A stretch of 64,000 nucleotides of DNA from Hippasteria phrygiana (GCA_037893225.1 JAZGUH010000720.1:124001-188000), one strand, 5' to 3'; numbered from the stretch's first letter, positions 20,947 to 35,689 are shown. The notes: a model not told the origin generated them from the sequence alone. Translations and numbers: made by a program.

Positions 20947-22354
20947 TTCAGCCGAGTGATGGCCGAGATCAGCGAGCATTCTTTTTCGAACTGATTTTTT
21001 CTACATTCCCGCATGAGGGTACATACTATACAATGGACTAGCCGAGAACCCCACCACCAAATGAGGGCGTTTTTCGGTCTGACGTTGAACGAAACTGCGC
21101 ACAATCTTGATACTGATGGAAAGAGGGACTCATCAGCAACATCCAGACCAATCCCCAGCTCCTCAGACCCAAGTTCAGCCAAATGATGGCCGAGATAAGC
21201 GAGTAGGTTTTTAAACTAATTTTTCTCCATTCCCGCATAAGTGCACTTGCTATACAATGGACTAGCCGAGACCCCCACCACGCAACTTGGGCCCCAAAGG
21301 AGGGCGTTTTTCGGTGTGACATTGAACGAAATTGCGCAAAATCTTGATACTGATGGAAAGAGGGACTCCTCAGCAACATCCCGACCAATTTCCAGCTCCA
21401 CAGACGCCAGTTCAGCCGAGTGATGGCCGAGATAAGCGAGTATTTTAGTTCGAACTGATTTTTTCTGCATTCTGCATGAGTGTACATGCTATACAATGGA
21501 CTAGCCGAGACCCCCACCACGCAATTTGGGCCCCAAATGAGGGTGTTTTTCGGTCTGACGTTGAACGAAAATGCGCACAATCTTGATACTGTTGGAAAGA
21601 GGGACTCCTCAGCAACATCCCGACCAATTTCCAGCTCCTCAGACGCCAGTTCAGCCGAATGATGGCCGAGTTAAGCGAGTATTTTTTTTCGAACTGATTT
21701 TGTCTGCATTCAGGCATGAGTGTACATGCTATACAACGGACTAGCCGAGAACCCCACCACGCAACTTGGGCCCCAAATGATGGCATTTTGCGGTCTGACA
21801 TTGAACGAAATTGCGCACAATCTTGATACTGTTGGAATAAGGGACTCCTCAGCAACATCCCGACCAATTTCCAGCTCCACAGACGCTAGTTCAGCCGAGT
21901 GATGGCCGAGATAATCGTGTATTTTTTTTCGAACTGATTTTTTCTACATTCCCGCATGAGTGCACATGCTATACAATGGACTAGCCGAGAACCCCACCAC
22001 CAAATGAGGGCGTTTTTCGGTCTGACGTTGAACGAAACTGCGCACAATCTTGATACTGATGGAAAGAGGGACTCATCAGCAACATCCAGACCAATCCCTA
22101 GCTCCTCAGACCCAAGTTCAGCCAAATGATGGCCGAGATAAGCGAGTAGGTTTTTTAAACAAATTTTTCTCCATTCCCGCATAAGTGCACTTGCTATACA
22201 ATGGACTAGCCGAGACCCCCACCACGCAACTTGGGCCCCAAATGAGGGCGTTTTTCGGTCTGACATTGAACGAAATTGCGCACAATCTTGATACTGTTGG
22301 AAAGAGGGACTCATTAGCAACATCCAAACAAATCTCCAGCTCCTCAGACCTCAG
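20947..22354. repeat. 1887-bp-type HOR lacking two monomers
   Basis: Lengths 227-237-239-240-227-238 match the 1887-bp unit (226-237-240-240-239-240-227-238) with two 240-bp monomers missing. The monomer at 21174 begins like unit position 2 ('tttttaaactaatttttctcc') and ends like position 4 ('aaaggagggcg', 'cggtgtgac'), so it is a chimera formed by the loss. Confidence 0.7.
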
Positions 22355-23788
22355 TTCAGCTGAATGATGGCGGACATAAGCGAGTAGGTTTTTTGAACAA
22401 ATTTTTCTGCATTCTAGCTTAAGTGCACAAGCTATACAATGGACTAGCCGAACCCCCCCCCCCCCCCCCCACGCAACTTGGGCGCCAAATTAGGGCGTTT
22501 TTCGATCTGATGTTGAACGAAATTGCGCACAATCTTGATTCTGTTGGAAAGAGGGACTCCTCAGCAACATCCAGAACAATCTCAAGCTCCTCAGACCCAA
22601 GTTCAGCCGAATGATAGCCGAAATAGTCGAGTATGTTTTTCGAAAGAATTTGTCTGCATTCCCGCATAAGTGCACATGCTATACAATGTACTAGCCGAGA
22701 CCCCAACCATGCAACTTGGGCCCCAAATGATGGCGTTTTTCGGTCTGACATTGAACGAAATTGCGCACAATCTTGATACTGTTGGAAAGAGGGACTCCTC
22801 AGCAACATGCCGACCAATTTCCAGCTCCACAGACGCTAGTTCAGCCGAGTGATGGCCGAGATAAGCGAGTATTTTTTTTCGAACTGATTTTTTCTACATT
22901 CCCGCATGAGTGTACATGCTATACAATGGACTAGCCGAGAACCCCACCACCAAATGAGGGCGTTTTTCGGTCTGACGTTGAACGAAACTGCGCACAATAA
23001 TGATACTGATGGAAAGAGGGACTCATCAGCAACATCCAGACTAATCCCTAGCTCCTCAGACCCAAGTTCAGCCAAATGATGGCCGAGATAAGCGAGTAGG
23101 TTTTTTAAACAAATTTTTCTCCATTCCCGCATAAGTGCACTTGCTATACAATGGACTAGCCGAGACCCCCACCACGCAACTTGGGCCCCAAATGAGGGCG
23201 TTTTTCGGTCTGACATTGAACGAAATTGCGCACAATCTTGATACTGTTGGAAAGAGGGACTCATTAGCAACATCTAAACAAATCTCCAGCTCCTCAGACC
23301 TCAGTTCAGCTGAATGATGTCGGACATAAGCGAGTAGGTTTTTTGAACAAATTTTTCTGCATTCTACCTTAAGTGCACAAGCTATACAATGGACTAGCCG
23401 AACCCCCCCCCCCCCCCCCACGCAACTTGGGCGCCAAATTAGGGCGTTTTTCGATCTGATGTTGAACGAAATTGCGCACAATCTTGATTCTGTTGGAAAG
23501 AGGGACTCCTCAGCAACATCAAGAACAATCTCAAGCTCCTCAGACCCAAGTTCAGCCGAATGATAGCCGAAATAGGCGAGTATGTTTTTCGAAAGAATTT
23601 GTCTGCATTCCCGCATAAGTGCACATGCTATACAATGTACTAGCCGAGACCCCAACCACGCAACTTGGGCCCCAAATGATGGCGTTTTTCGGTCTGACAT
23701 TGAACGAAATTGCGCACAATCTTGATACTGTTGGAAAGAGGGACTCCTCAGCAACATCCCGACCAATTTCCAGCTCCACAGACGCTAG
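21890..23788. repeat. About 950-bp four-monomer HOR, two copies
   Basis: Monomer lengths 227-238-247-238 and 227-238-246-238. The pattern is B-A-C-A. The same unit recurs four times at 32124-35927 and four times at 52303-56110. Confidence 0.8.
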
Positions 23789-26397
23789 TTCAGCCGAGTG
23801 ATGGCCGAGATCAGCGAGCATTTTTTTTCTAACTGATTTTTTCTACATTCCCGCATGAGGGTACATACTATACAATGGACTAGCCGAGAACCCCACCACC
23901 AAATGAGGGCGTTTTTCGGTCTGACGTTGAACGAAACTGCGCACAATCTTGATACTGATGGAAAGAGGGACTCATCAGCAACATCCAGACCAATCCCCAG
24001 TTCCTCAGACCCAAGTTCAGCCAAATGATGGCCGAGATAAGCGAGTAGGTTTTTAAACTAATTTTTCTCCATTCCCGCATAAGTGCACTTGCTATACAAT
24101 GGACTAGCCGAGACCCCCACCACGCAACTTGGGCCCCAAATGAGGGCGTTTTTCGGTCTGACATTGAACGAAATTGCGCACAATCTTGATACTGTTGGAA
24201 AGAGGGACTCTTCAGCAACAACCATACCAATTTCCAGCTCCGCAGGCCCAAGTTCAGCCAAATGATGGCCGAGATAAGCGAGTATTTGTTTTCGAACTGA
24301 TTTTTTCTGCATTCCCGCATGAGTGTACATGCTATACAATGGACTAGCCGAGACACCCAGAATGCAACTTGGGCCCCAAATGAGGGCGTTTTTCGGTTTG
24401 ACATTAAACGAAAATGCGCACAATCTTGACACTGTTGGAAAGAGGGACTCCTCAGCAACATCCCGACCAATTTCCAGCTCCTCAGACGCCAGTTCAGCCG
24501 AATGATGGCCGAGATAAGCGAGTATTTGTTTTCGAACTGATTTTTTCTGCATTCCCGCATGAGTGTACATGCTATACAATGGACTAGCCGAGACCCCCAC
24601 CACGCAACTTGGGCCCCAAAGGAGGGCGTTTTTCGGTGTGACATTGAACGAAATTGCGCAAAATCTTGATACTGATGGAAAGAGGGACTCCTCAGCAACA
24701 TCCCGACCAATTTCCAGCTCCACAGACGCCAGTTCAGCCGAGTGATGGCCGAGATAAGCGAGTATTTTAGTTCGAACTGATTTTTTCTGCATTCTGCATG
24801 AGTGTACATGCTATACAATGGACTAGCCGAGACCCCCACCACGCAATTTGGGCCCCAAATGAGGGTGTTTTTCGGTCTGACGTTGAACGAAAATGCGCAC
24901 AATCTTGATACTGTTGGAAAGAGGGACTCCTCAGCAACATCCCGACCAATTTCCAGCTCCTCAGACGCCAGTTCAGCCGAATGATGGCCGAGTTAAGCGA
25001 GTATTTTTTTTCGAACTGATTTTGTCTGCATTCAGGCATGAGTGTACATGCTATACAATGGACTAGCCGAGAACCCCACCACGCAACTTGGGCCCCAAAT
25101 GAGGGCGTTTTTCGGTCTGACATTGAACGAAATTGCGCACAATCTTGATACTGTTGGAAAGAGGGACTCTTCAGCAACAACCATACCAATTTCCAGCTCC
25201 GCAGGCCCAAGTTCAGCCAAATGATGGCCGAGATAAGCGAGTATTTGTTTTCGAACTGATTTTTTCTGCATTCCCGCATGAGTGTACATGCTATACAATG
25301 GACTAGCCGAGACACCCAGAATGCAACTTGGGCCCCAAATGAGGGCGTTTTTCGGTTTGACATTAAACGAAAATGCGCACAATCTTGACACTGTTGGAAA
25401 GAGGGACTCCTCAGCAACATCCCGACCAATTTCCAGCTCCTCAGACGCCAGTTCAGCCGAATGATGGCCGAGATAAGCGAGTATTTGTTTTCGAACTGAT
25501 TTTTTCTGCATTCCCGCATGAGTGTACATGCTATACAATGGACTAGCCGAGACCCCCACCACGCAACTTGGGCCCCAAAGGAGGGCGTTTTTCGGTGTGA
25601 CATTGAACGAAATTGCGCAAAATCTTGATACTGATGGAAAGAGGGACTCCTCAGCAACATCCCGACCAATTTCCAGCTCCACAGACGCCAGTTCAGCCGA
25701 GTGATGGCCGAGATAAGCGAGTATTTTAGTTCGAACTGATTTTTTCTGCATTCTGCATGAGTGTACATGCTATACAATGGACTAGCCGAGACCCCCACCA
25801 CGCAATTTGGGCCCCAAATGAGGGTGTTTTTCGGTCTGACGTTGAACGAAAATGCGCACAATCTTGATACTGTTGGAAAGAGGGACTCCTCAGCAACATC
25901 CCGACCAATTTCCAGCTCCTCAGACGCCAGTTCAGCCGAATGATGGCCGAGTTAAGCGAGTATTTTTTTTCGAACTGATTTTGTCTGCATTCAGGCATGA
26001 GTGTACATGCTATACAATGGACTAGCCGAGAACCCCACCACGCAACTTGGGCCCCAAATGATGGCGTTTTGCGGTCTGACATTGAACGAAATTGCGCACA
26101 ATCTTGATACTGTTGGAATAAGGGACTCCTCAGCAACATCCCGACCAATTTCCAGCTCCACAGACGCTAGTTCAGCCGAGTGATGGCCGAGATAATCGAG
26201 TATTTTTTTTCGAACTGATTTTTTCCACATTCCCGCATGAGTGCACATGCTATACAATGGACTAGCCGAGAACCCCACCACCAAATGAGGGCGTTTTTCG
26301 GTCTGACGTTGAACGAAATTGCGCACAATCTTGATTCTGTTGGAAAGAGGGACTCCTCAGCAACATCCAGAACAATCTCAAGCTCCTCAGACCCAAG
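23789..26397. repeat. 1887-bp-type HOR with an internal four-monomer (959 bp) duplication
   Basis: Lengths are 227-237-240-240-239, then 240-240-240-239, then 240-227. The block 24972-25930 repeats 24016-24971 almost exactly, which expands the 8-monomer unit to 11 monomers before its final 238-bp monomer. Confidence 0.75.
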
Positions 26398-27600
26398 TTC
26401 AGCCGAATGATAGCCGAAATAGGCGAGTATGTTTTTCGAAAGAATTTGTCTGCATTCCCGCATAAGTGCACATGCTATACAATGTACTAGCAGAGACCCC
26501 AACCACGCAACTTGGGCCCCAAATGATGGCGTTTTTCGGTCTGACATTGAACGAAATTGCGCACAATCTTGATACTGTTGGAAAGAGGGACTCCTCAGCA
26601 ACATGCCGACCAATTTCCAGCTCCACAGACGCTAGTTCAGCCGAGTGATGGCCGAGATAAGCGAGTATTTTTTTTCGAACTGATTTTTTCTACATTCCCG
26701 CATGAGTGTACAAGCTATACAATGGACTAGCCGAACCCCCCCCCCCCCCCCCCCCCCACGCAACTTGGGCGCCAAATGAGGGCGTTTTTCGATCTGATGT
26801 TGAACGAAATTGCGCACAATCTTGATTCTGTTGGAAAGAGGGACTCCTCAGCAACATCCAGAACAATCTCAAGCTCCTCAGACCCAAGTTCAGCCGAATG
26901 ATAGCCGAAATAGGCGAGTATGTTTTTCGAAAGAATTTGTCTGCATTCCCGCATAAGTGCACATGCTATACAATGTACTAGCCGAGACCCCAACCACGCA
27001 ACTTGGGCCCCAAATGATGGCGTTTTTCGGTCTGACATTGAACGAAATTGCGCACAATCTTGATACTGTTGGAAAGAGGGACTCCTCAGCAACATGCCGA
27101 CCAATTTCCAGCTCCACAGACGCTAGTTCAGCCGAGTGATGGCCGAGATAAGCGAGTATTTTTTTTCGAACTGATTTTTTCTACATTCCCGCATGAGTGT
27201 ACATGCTATACAATGGACTAGCCGAGAACCCCACCACCAAATGAGGGCGTTTTTCGGTCTGACGTTGAACGAAACTGCGCACAATCTTGATACTGATGGA
27301 AAGAGGGACTCATCAGCAACATCCAGACTAATCCCTAGCTCCTCAGACCCAAGTTCAGCCAAATGATGGCCGAGATAAGCGAGTAGGTTTTTTGAACAAA
27401 TTTTTCTGCATTCTAGCTTAAGTGCACAAGCTATACAATGGACTAGCCGAACCACCCCCCCCCCCCCCCACGCAACTTGGGTCCCAAATTAGGGCGTTTT
27501 TCGGTCTGACATTGAACGAAATTGCGCACAATCTTGATACTGTTGGAAAGAGGGACTCCTCAGCAACATCCCGACCAATTTCCAGCTCCACAGACGCTAG
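26398..27600. repeat. Mixed satellite monomers with C22 tract
   Basis: Monomers start at 26398, 26636, 26889, 27127 and 27354. Two monomers (26398, 26636) are repeated at 26889 and 27127, a 491-bp tandem duplication. The class C monomer at 26636 holds a C22 tract at 26736-26757. Confidence 0.7.
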
Positions 27601-30600
27601 TTCAGCCGAGTGATGGCCGAGATCAGCGAGCATTCTTTTTCGAACTGATTTTTTCTACATTCCCGCATGAGGGTACATACTATACAATGGACTACCGAGA
27701 ACCCCACCACCAAATGAGGGCGTTTTTCGGTCTGACGTTGAACGAAACTGCGCACAATCTTGATACTGATGGAAAGAGGGACTCATCAGCAACATCCAGA
27801 CCAATCCCCAGCTCCTCAGACCCAAGTTCAGCCAAATGATGGCCGAGATAAGCGAGTAGGTTTTTAAACTAATTGTTCTCCATTCCCGCATAAGTGCACT
27901 TGCTATACAATGGACTAGCCGAGACCCCCACCACGCAACTTGGGCCCCAAATGAGGGCGTTTTTCGGTCTGACATTGAACGAAATTGCGCACAATCTTGA
28001 TACTGTTGGAAAGAGGGACTCTTCAGCAACAACCATACCAATTTCCAGCTCCGCAGGCCCAAGTTCAGCCAAATGATGGCCGAGATAAGCGAGTATTTGT
28101 TTTCGAACTGATTTTTTCTGCATTCCCGCATGAGTGTACATGCTATACAATGGACTAGCCGAGACCCCCACCACGCAACTTGGGCCCCAAATGAGGGCGT
28201 TTTTCGGTCTGACATTGAACGAAATTGCGCACAATCTTGATACTGTTGGAAAGAGGGACTCTTCAGCAACAACCATACCAATTTCCAGCTCCGCAGGCCC
28301 AAGTTCAGCCAAATGATGGCCGAGATAAGCGAGTATTTGTTTTCGAACTGATTTTTTCTGCATTCCCGCATGAGTGTACATGCTATACAATGGACTAGCC
28401 GAGACCCCCAGAATGCAACTTGGGCCCCAAATGAGGGCGTTTTTCGGTTTGACATTAAACGAAAATGCGCACAATCTTGACACTGTTGGAAAGAGGGACT
28501 CCTCAGCAACATCCCGACCAATTTCCAGCTCCTCAGACCCAAGTTCAGCCAAATGATGGCCGAGATAAGCGAGTAGGTTTTTTAAACAAATTTTTCTCCA
28601 TTCCCGCATAAGTGCACTTGCTATACAATGGACTAGCCAAGACCCCCACCACGCAACTTGGGCCCCAAATGAGGGCGTTTTTCGGTCTGACATTGAACGA
28701 AATTGCGCACAATCTTGATACTGTTGGAAAGAGGGACTCATTAGCAACATCCAAACAAATCTCCAGCTCCTCAGACCTCAGTTCAGCTGAATGATGGCGG
28801 ACATAAGCGAGTAGGTTTTTTGAACAAATTTTTCTGCATTCTAGCTTAAGTGCACAAGCTATACAATGGACTAGCCGAACCCCCCCCCCCCCCCCACGCA
28901 ACTTGGGCGCCAAATTAGGGCGTTTTTCGATCTGATGTTGAACGAAATTGCGCACAATCTTGATTCTGTTGGAAAGAGGGACTCCTCAGCAACATCCAGA
29001 ACAATCTCAAGCTCCTCAGACCCAAGTTCAGCCGAATGATAGCCGAAATAGGCGAGTATGTTTTTCGAAAGAATTTGTCTGCATTCCCGCATAAGTGCAC
29101 ATGCTATACAATGTACTAGCCGAGACCCCAACCACGCAACATGGGCCCCAAATGATGGCGTTTTTCGGTCTGACGTTGAACGAAATTGCGCACAATCTTG
29201 ATACTGTTGGAAAGAGGGACTCCTCAGCAACATGCCGACCAATTTCCAGCTCCACAGACGCTAGTTCAGCCGAGTGATGGCCGAGATAAGCGAGTATTTT
29301 TTTTCGAACTGATTTTTTCTACATTCCCGCATGAGTGTACATGCTATACAATGGACTAGCCGAGAACCCCACCACCAAATGAGGGCGTTTTTCGGTCTGA
29401 CGTTGAACGAAACTGCGCACAATCTTGATACTGATGGAAAGAGGGACTCATCAGCAACATCCAGACTAATCCCTAGCTCCTCAGACCGAAGTTCAGCCAA
29501 ATGATGGCCGAGACAAGCGAGTAAGTTTTTCGAACGAACTTTTCTGCATTCCCGCAAAAGTGCACATGCTATACAATGGACTAGACGAGACCCCCACAAC
29601 GCAACTTGGGCCCCAAATGAGGACGTTTTTCGATCTGATGTTGCACAAAATGCGCACAATCTGGATACTGTTGGAAAGATGCACTCATTAGCAACATCCA
29701 AACCAATCACCAGCTCCTCAGACCTCATTTCAGCCGAATGATGGCGGACATAAACGAGTAGGTTTTTCGAACTAACTTTTCTGCATTCCCGCTTCAGTGC
29801 ACATGCTATACAATGGACTAGCCGAAACCTCCCCCCCCCCCCCCCCCCCCCCAACGCAACTTGGGCCCCAAATTAAGGCGTTTTTCGATCTGATGTTGAA
29901 CGAAATTGCACACAATCTTGATACTGTTGGAAAGAGGGACTCCTCAGCAACATCCCGACCAATTTCCAGCTCCACAGACGCCAGTTCAGCCGAATGATGG
30001 CCGAGATAAGCGAGTATTTTTGTTGGAACTGATTTTTTCTGCATTCCTGCATGAGTGTACATGCTATACAATGGACTAGCCGAGACCCCCACCACGCAAC
30101 TTGGGCCCCAAATGAGGGTGTTTTTCGGTCTGACGTTGAACGAAAATGCGCACAATCTTGATACTGTTGGAAAGAGGGACTCCTCAGCAACATCCATACC
30201 AATTTCCAGCTCCGCAGGCCCAAGTTCAGCCAAATGATGGCCGAGATAAGCGAGTAGTTTTTTTTCCGAACTGATTTTGTCTGCATTCACGCATGAGTGT
30301 ACATGCTATACAATGGACTAGCCGAGACCCCCACCACCAAAGAGGGCGTTTTTCGGTCTGACGTTGAACGAAACTGCGCACAATCTTGATACTGATGGAA
30401 AGAGGGACTCATTAGCAACATCCAAACAAATCTCCAGCTCCTCAGACCTCAGTTCAGCTGAATGATGGCGGACATAAGCGAGTAGGTTTTTTGAACAAAT
30501 TTTTCTGCATTCTAGCTTAAGTGCACAAGCTATACAATGGACTAGCCGAACCACCCCCCCCCCCCCCCCCACGCAACTTGGGTCCCAAATTAGGGCGTTT

Positions 30601-30701
30601 TTCGGTCTGACATTGAACGAAATTGCGCACAATCTTGATACTGTTGGAAAGAGGGACTCCTCAGCAACATCCCGACCAATTTCCAGCTCCACAGACGCTA
30701 G
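27601..30701. repeat. 3.1-kb satellite block, duplicated near 43.8-47.1 kb
   Basis: Lengths are 226-237-240-240-238-245-238-227-237-256-240-228-249. The order matches 43773-47106 except that one monomer is missing after 29492. That monomer joins the start of one type ('ttcagccaaatgatgg') to the body of the next ('gacaagcgagtaag'). A C22 tract lies at 29831-29852. Confidence 0.75.
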
Positions 30702-32686
30702 TTCAGCCGAGTGATGGCCGAGATCAGCGAGCATTCTTTTTCGAACTGATTTTTTCTACATTCCCGCATGAGGGTACATACTATACAATGGACTACCGAG
30801 AACCCCACCACCAAATGAGGGCGTTTTTCGGTCTGACGTTGAACGAAACTGCGCACAATCTTGATACTGATGGAAAGAGGGACTCATCAGCAACATCCAG
30901 ACCAATCCCCAGCTCCTCAGACCCAAGTTCAGCCAAATGATGGCCGAGATAAGCGAGTAGGTTTTTAAACTAATTTTTCTCCATTCCCGCATAAGTGCAC
31001 TTGCTATACAATGGACTAGCCGAGACCCCCACCACGCAACTTGGGCCCCAAATGAGGGCGTTTTTCGGTCTGACATTGAACGAAATTGCGCACAATCTTG
31101 ATACTGTTGGAAAGAGGGACTCTTCAGCAACAACCATACCAATTTCCAGCTCCGCAGGCCCAAGTTCAGCCAAATGATGGCCGAGATAAGCGAGTATTTG
31201 TTTTCGAACTGATTTTTTCTGCATTCCCGCATGAGTGTACATGCTATACAATGGACTAGCCGAGACCCCCAGAATGCAACTTGGGCCCCAAATGAGGGCG
31301 TTTTTCGGTTTGACATTAAACGAAAATGCGCACAATCTTGACACTGTTGGAAAGAGGGACTCCTCAGCAACATCCCGACCAATTTCCAGCTCCTCAGACG
31401 CCAGTTCAGCCGAATGATGGCCGAGATAAGCGAGTATTTGTTTTCGAACTGATTTTTTCTGCATTCCCGCATGAGTGTACATGCTATACAATGGACTAGC
31501 CGAGACCCCCACCACGCAACTTGGGCCCCAAAGGAGGGCGTTTTTCGGTGTGACATTGAACGAAATTGCGCAAAATCTTGATACTGATGGAAAGAGGGAC
31601 TCCTCAGCAACATCCCGACCAATTTCCAGCTCCACAGACGCCAGTTCAGCCGAGTGATGGCCGAGATAAGCGAGTATTTTAGTTCGAACTGATTTTGTCT
31701 GCATTCTGCATGAGTGTACATGCTATACAATGGACTAGCCGAGACCCCCACCACGCAATTTGGGCCCCAAATGAGGGTGTTTTTCGGTCTGACGTTGAAC
31801 GAAAATGCGCACAATCTTGACACTGTTGGAAAGAGGGACTCCTCAGCAACATCCCGACCAATTTCCAGCTCCTCAGACGCCAGTTCAGCCGAATGATGGC
31901 CGAGTTAAGCGAGTATTGTTTTTCGAACTGATTTTGTCTGCATTCAGGCATGAGTGTACATGCTATACAATGGACTAGCCGAGAACCCCACCACGCAACT
32001 TGGGCCCCAAATGATGGCGTTTTGCGGTCTGACATTGAACGAAATTGCGCACAATCTTGATACTGTTGGAATAAGGGACTCCTCAGCAACATCCCGACCA
32101 ATTTCCAGCTCCACAGACGCTAGTTCAGCCGAGTGATGGCCGAGATAATCGAGTATTTTTTTTCGAACTGATTTTTTCTACATTCCCGCATGAGTGCACA
32201 TGCTATACAATGGACTAGCCGAGAACCCCACCACCAAATGAGGGCGTTTTTCGGTCTGACGTTGAACGAAACTGCGCACAATCTTGATACTGATGGAAAG
32301 AGGGACTCATCAGCAACATCCAGACCAATCCCTAGCTCCTCAGACCCAAGTTCAGCCAAATGATGGCCGAGATAAGCGAGTAGGTTTTTTAAACAAATTT
32401 TTCTCCATTCCCGCATAAGTGCACTTGCTATACAATGGACTAGCCGAGACCCCCACCACGCAACTTGGGCCCCAAATGAGGTCGTTTTTCGGTCTGACAT
32501 TGAACGAAATTGCGCACAATCTTGATACTGTTGGAAAGAGGGACTTATTAGCAACATCCAAACAAATCTCCAGCTCCTCAGACCTCAGTTCAGCTGAATG
32601 ATGGCGGACATAAGCGAGTAGGTTTTTTGAACAAATTTTTCTGCATTCTAGCTTAAGTGCACAAGCTATACAATGGACTAGCCGAA

Positions 32687-32710
32687 CCCCCCCCCCCCCC
32701 CCCCCCCCCC
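32687..32710 (+). repeat. C24 tract
   Basis: Partner tract in the duplicated block is C22 at 52866-52887. Confidence 0.9.
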
Positions 32711-33642
32711 ACGCAACTTGGGCGCCAAATGAGGACGTTTTTCGATCTGATGTTGAACGAAATTGCGCACAATCTTGATTCTGTTGGAAAGAGGGACTCC
32801 TCAGCAACATCCAGAACAATCTCAAGCTCCTCAGACCCAAGTTCAGCCGAATGATAGCCGAAATAGGCGAGTATGTTTTTCGAAAGAATTTGTCTGCATT
32901 CCCGCATAAGTGCACATGCTATACAATGTACTAGCCGAGACCCCAACCACGCAACTTGGGCCCCAAATGATGGCGTTTTTCGGTCTGACATTGAACGAAA
33001 TTGCGCACAATCTTGATACTGTTGGAAAGAGGGACTCCTCAGCAACATGCTGACCAATTTCCAGCTCCACAGACGCTAGTTCAGCCGAGTGATGGCCGAG
33101 ATAAGCGAGTATTTTTTTTCGAACTGATTTTTTCTACATTCCCGCATGAGTGTACATGCTATACAATGGACTAGCCGAGAACCCCACCACCAAATGAGGG
33201 CGTTTTTCGGTCTGACGTTGAACGAAACTGCGCACAATCTTGATACTGATGGAAAGAGGGACTCATCAGCAACATCCAGACTAATCCCTAGCTCCTCAGA
33301 CCCAAGTTCAGCCAAATGATGGCCGAGATAAGCGAGTAGGTTTTTTAAACAAATTTTTCTCCATTCCCGCATAAGTGCACTTGCTATACAATTGGCTAGC
33401 CGAGACCCCCACCACGCAACTTGGGCCCCAAATGAGGGCGTTTTTCGGTCTGACATTGAACGAAATTGCGCACAATCTTGATACTGTTGGAAAGAGGGAC
33501 TCATTAGCAACATCCAAACAAATCTCCAGCTCCTCAGACCTCAGTTCAGCTGAATGATGGCGGACATAAGCGAGTAGGTTTTTTGAACAAATTTTTCTGC
33601 ATTCTAGCTTAAGTGCACAAGCTGTACAATGGACTAGCCGAA

Positions 33643-33662
33643 CCCCCCCCCCCCCCCCCCCC
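33643..33662 (+). repeat. C20 tract
   Basis: Partner tract in the duplicated block is C26 at 53820-53845. Confidence 0.9.
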
Positions 33663-35689
33663 ACGCAACTTGGGCGCCAAATTAGGGCGTTTTTCGATCT
33701 GATGTTGAACGAAATTGCGCACAATCTTGATTCTGTTGGAAAGAGGGACTCCTCAGCAACATCCAGAACAATCTCAAGCTCCTCAGACCCAAGTTCAGCC
33801 GAATGATAGCCGAAATAGGCGAGTATGTTTTTCGAAAGAATTTGTCTGCATTCCCGCATAAGTGCACATGCTATACAATGTACTAGCCGAGACCCCAACC
33901 ACGCAACTTGGGCCCCAAATGATGGCGTTTTTCGGTCTGACATTGAACGAAATTGCGCACAATCTTGATACTGTTGGAAAGAGGGACTCCTCAGCAACAT
34001 GCCGACCAATTTCCAGCTCCACAGACGCTAGTTCAGCCGAGTGATGGCCGAGATAAGCGAGTATTTTTTTACGAACTGATTTTTTCTACATTCCCGCATG
34101 AGTGTACATGCTATACAATGGACTAGCCGAGAACCCCACCACCAAATGAGGGCGTTTTTCGGTCTGACGTTGAACGAAACTGCGCACAATCTTGATACTG
34201 ATGGAAAGAGGGACTCATCAGCAACATCCAGACTAATCCCTAGCTCCTCAGACCCAAGTTCAGCCAAATGATGGCCGAGATAAGCGAGTAGGTTTTTTAA
34301 ACAAATTTTTCTCCATTCCCGCATAAGTGCACTTGCTATACAATGGACTAGCCGAGACCCCCACCACGCAACTTGGGCCCCAAATGAGGGCGTTTTTCGG
34401 TCTGACATTGAACGAAATTGCGCACAATCTTGATACTGTTGGAAAGAGGGACTCATTAGCAACATCCAAACAAATCTCCAGCTCCTCAGACCTCAGTTCA
34501 GCTGAATGATGTCGGACATAAGCGAGTAGGTTTTTTGAACAAATTTTTCTGCATTCTACCTTAAGTGCACAAGCTATACAATGGACTAGCCGAACCCCCC
34601 CCCCCCCCCACGCAACTTGGGCGCCAAATTAGGGCGTTTTTCGATCTGATGTTGAACGAAATTGCGCACAATCTTGATTCTGTTGGAAAGAGGGACTCCT
34701 CAGCAACATCCAGAACAATCTCAAGCTCCTCAGACCCAAGTTCAGCCGAATGATAGCCGAAATAGGCGAGTATGTTTTTCGAAAGAATTTGTCTGCATTC
34801 CCGCATAAGTGCACATGCTATACAATGTACTAGCCGAGACCCCAACCACGCAACTTGGGCCCCAAATGATGGCGTTTTTCGGTCTGACATTGAACGAAAT
34901 TGCGCACAATCTTGATACTGTTGGAAAGAGGGACTCCTCAGCAACATGCCGACCAATTTCCAGCTCCACAGACGCTAGTTCAGCCGAGTGATGGCCGAGA
35001 TAAGCGAGTATTTTTTTTCGAACTGATTTTTTCTACATTCCCGCATGAGTGTACATGCTATACAATGGACTAACCGAGAACCCCACCACCAAATGAGGGC
35101 GTTTTTCGGTCTGACGTTGAACGAAACTGCGCACAATCTTGATACTGATGGAAAGAGGGACTCATCAGCAACATCCAGACTAATCCCTAGCTCCTCAGAC
35201 CCAAGTTCAGCCAAATGATGGCCGAGATAAGCGAGTAGGTTTTTTAAACTAATTTTTCTCCATTCCCGCATAAGTGCACTTGCTATACAATTGGCTAGCC
35301 GAGACCCCCACCACGCAACTTGGGCCCCAAATGAGGGCGTTTATCGGTCTGACATTGAACGATATTGCGCACAATCTTGATACTGTTGGAAAGAGGGACT
35401 CATTAGCAACATCCAAACAAATCTCCAGCTCCTCAGACCTCAGTTCAGCTGAATGATGGCGGACATAAGCGAGTAGGTTTTTTGAACAAATTTTTCTGCA
35501 TTCTAGCTTAAGTGCACAAGCTATACAATGGACTAGCCGAACCCCCCCCCCCCCCCCCACGCAACTTGGGCCTCAAATTAGGGCGTTTTTCGATCTGATG
35601 TTGAACGAAATTGCGCACAATCTTGATACTGTTGGAAAGAGGGACTCCTCAGCAACATCCAGAACAATCTCAAGCTCCTCAGACCCAAG

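Larger units (their letters stand above)
30702..35689. repeat. 5.0-kb satellite block (21 monomers), partner of 50881-55872
   Basis: One 1887-bp unit (30702-32588) followed by B-A-C-A repeats. The lengths of all 17 non-C monomers equal those of the partner block at an offset of about 20,179 bp. Only the four C-tract monomers differ: 253, 249, 244 and 246 here, against 251, 255, 246 and 244 there. Confidence 0.8.
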
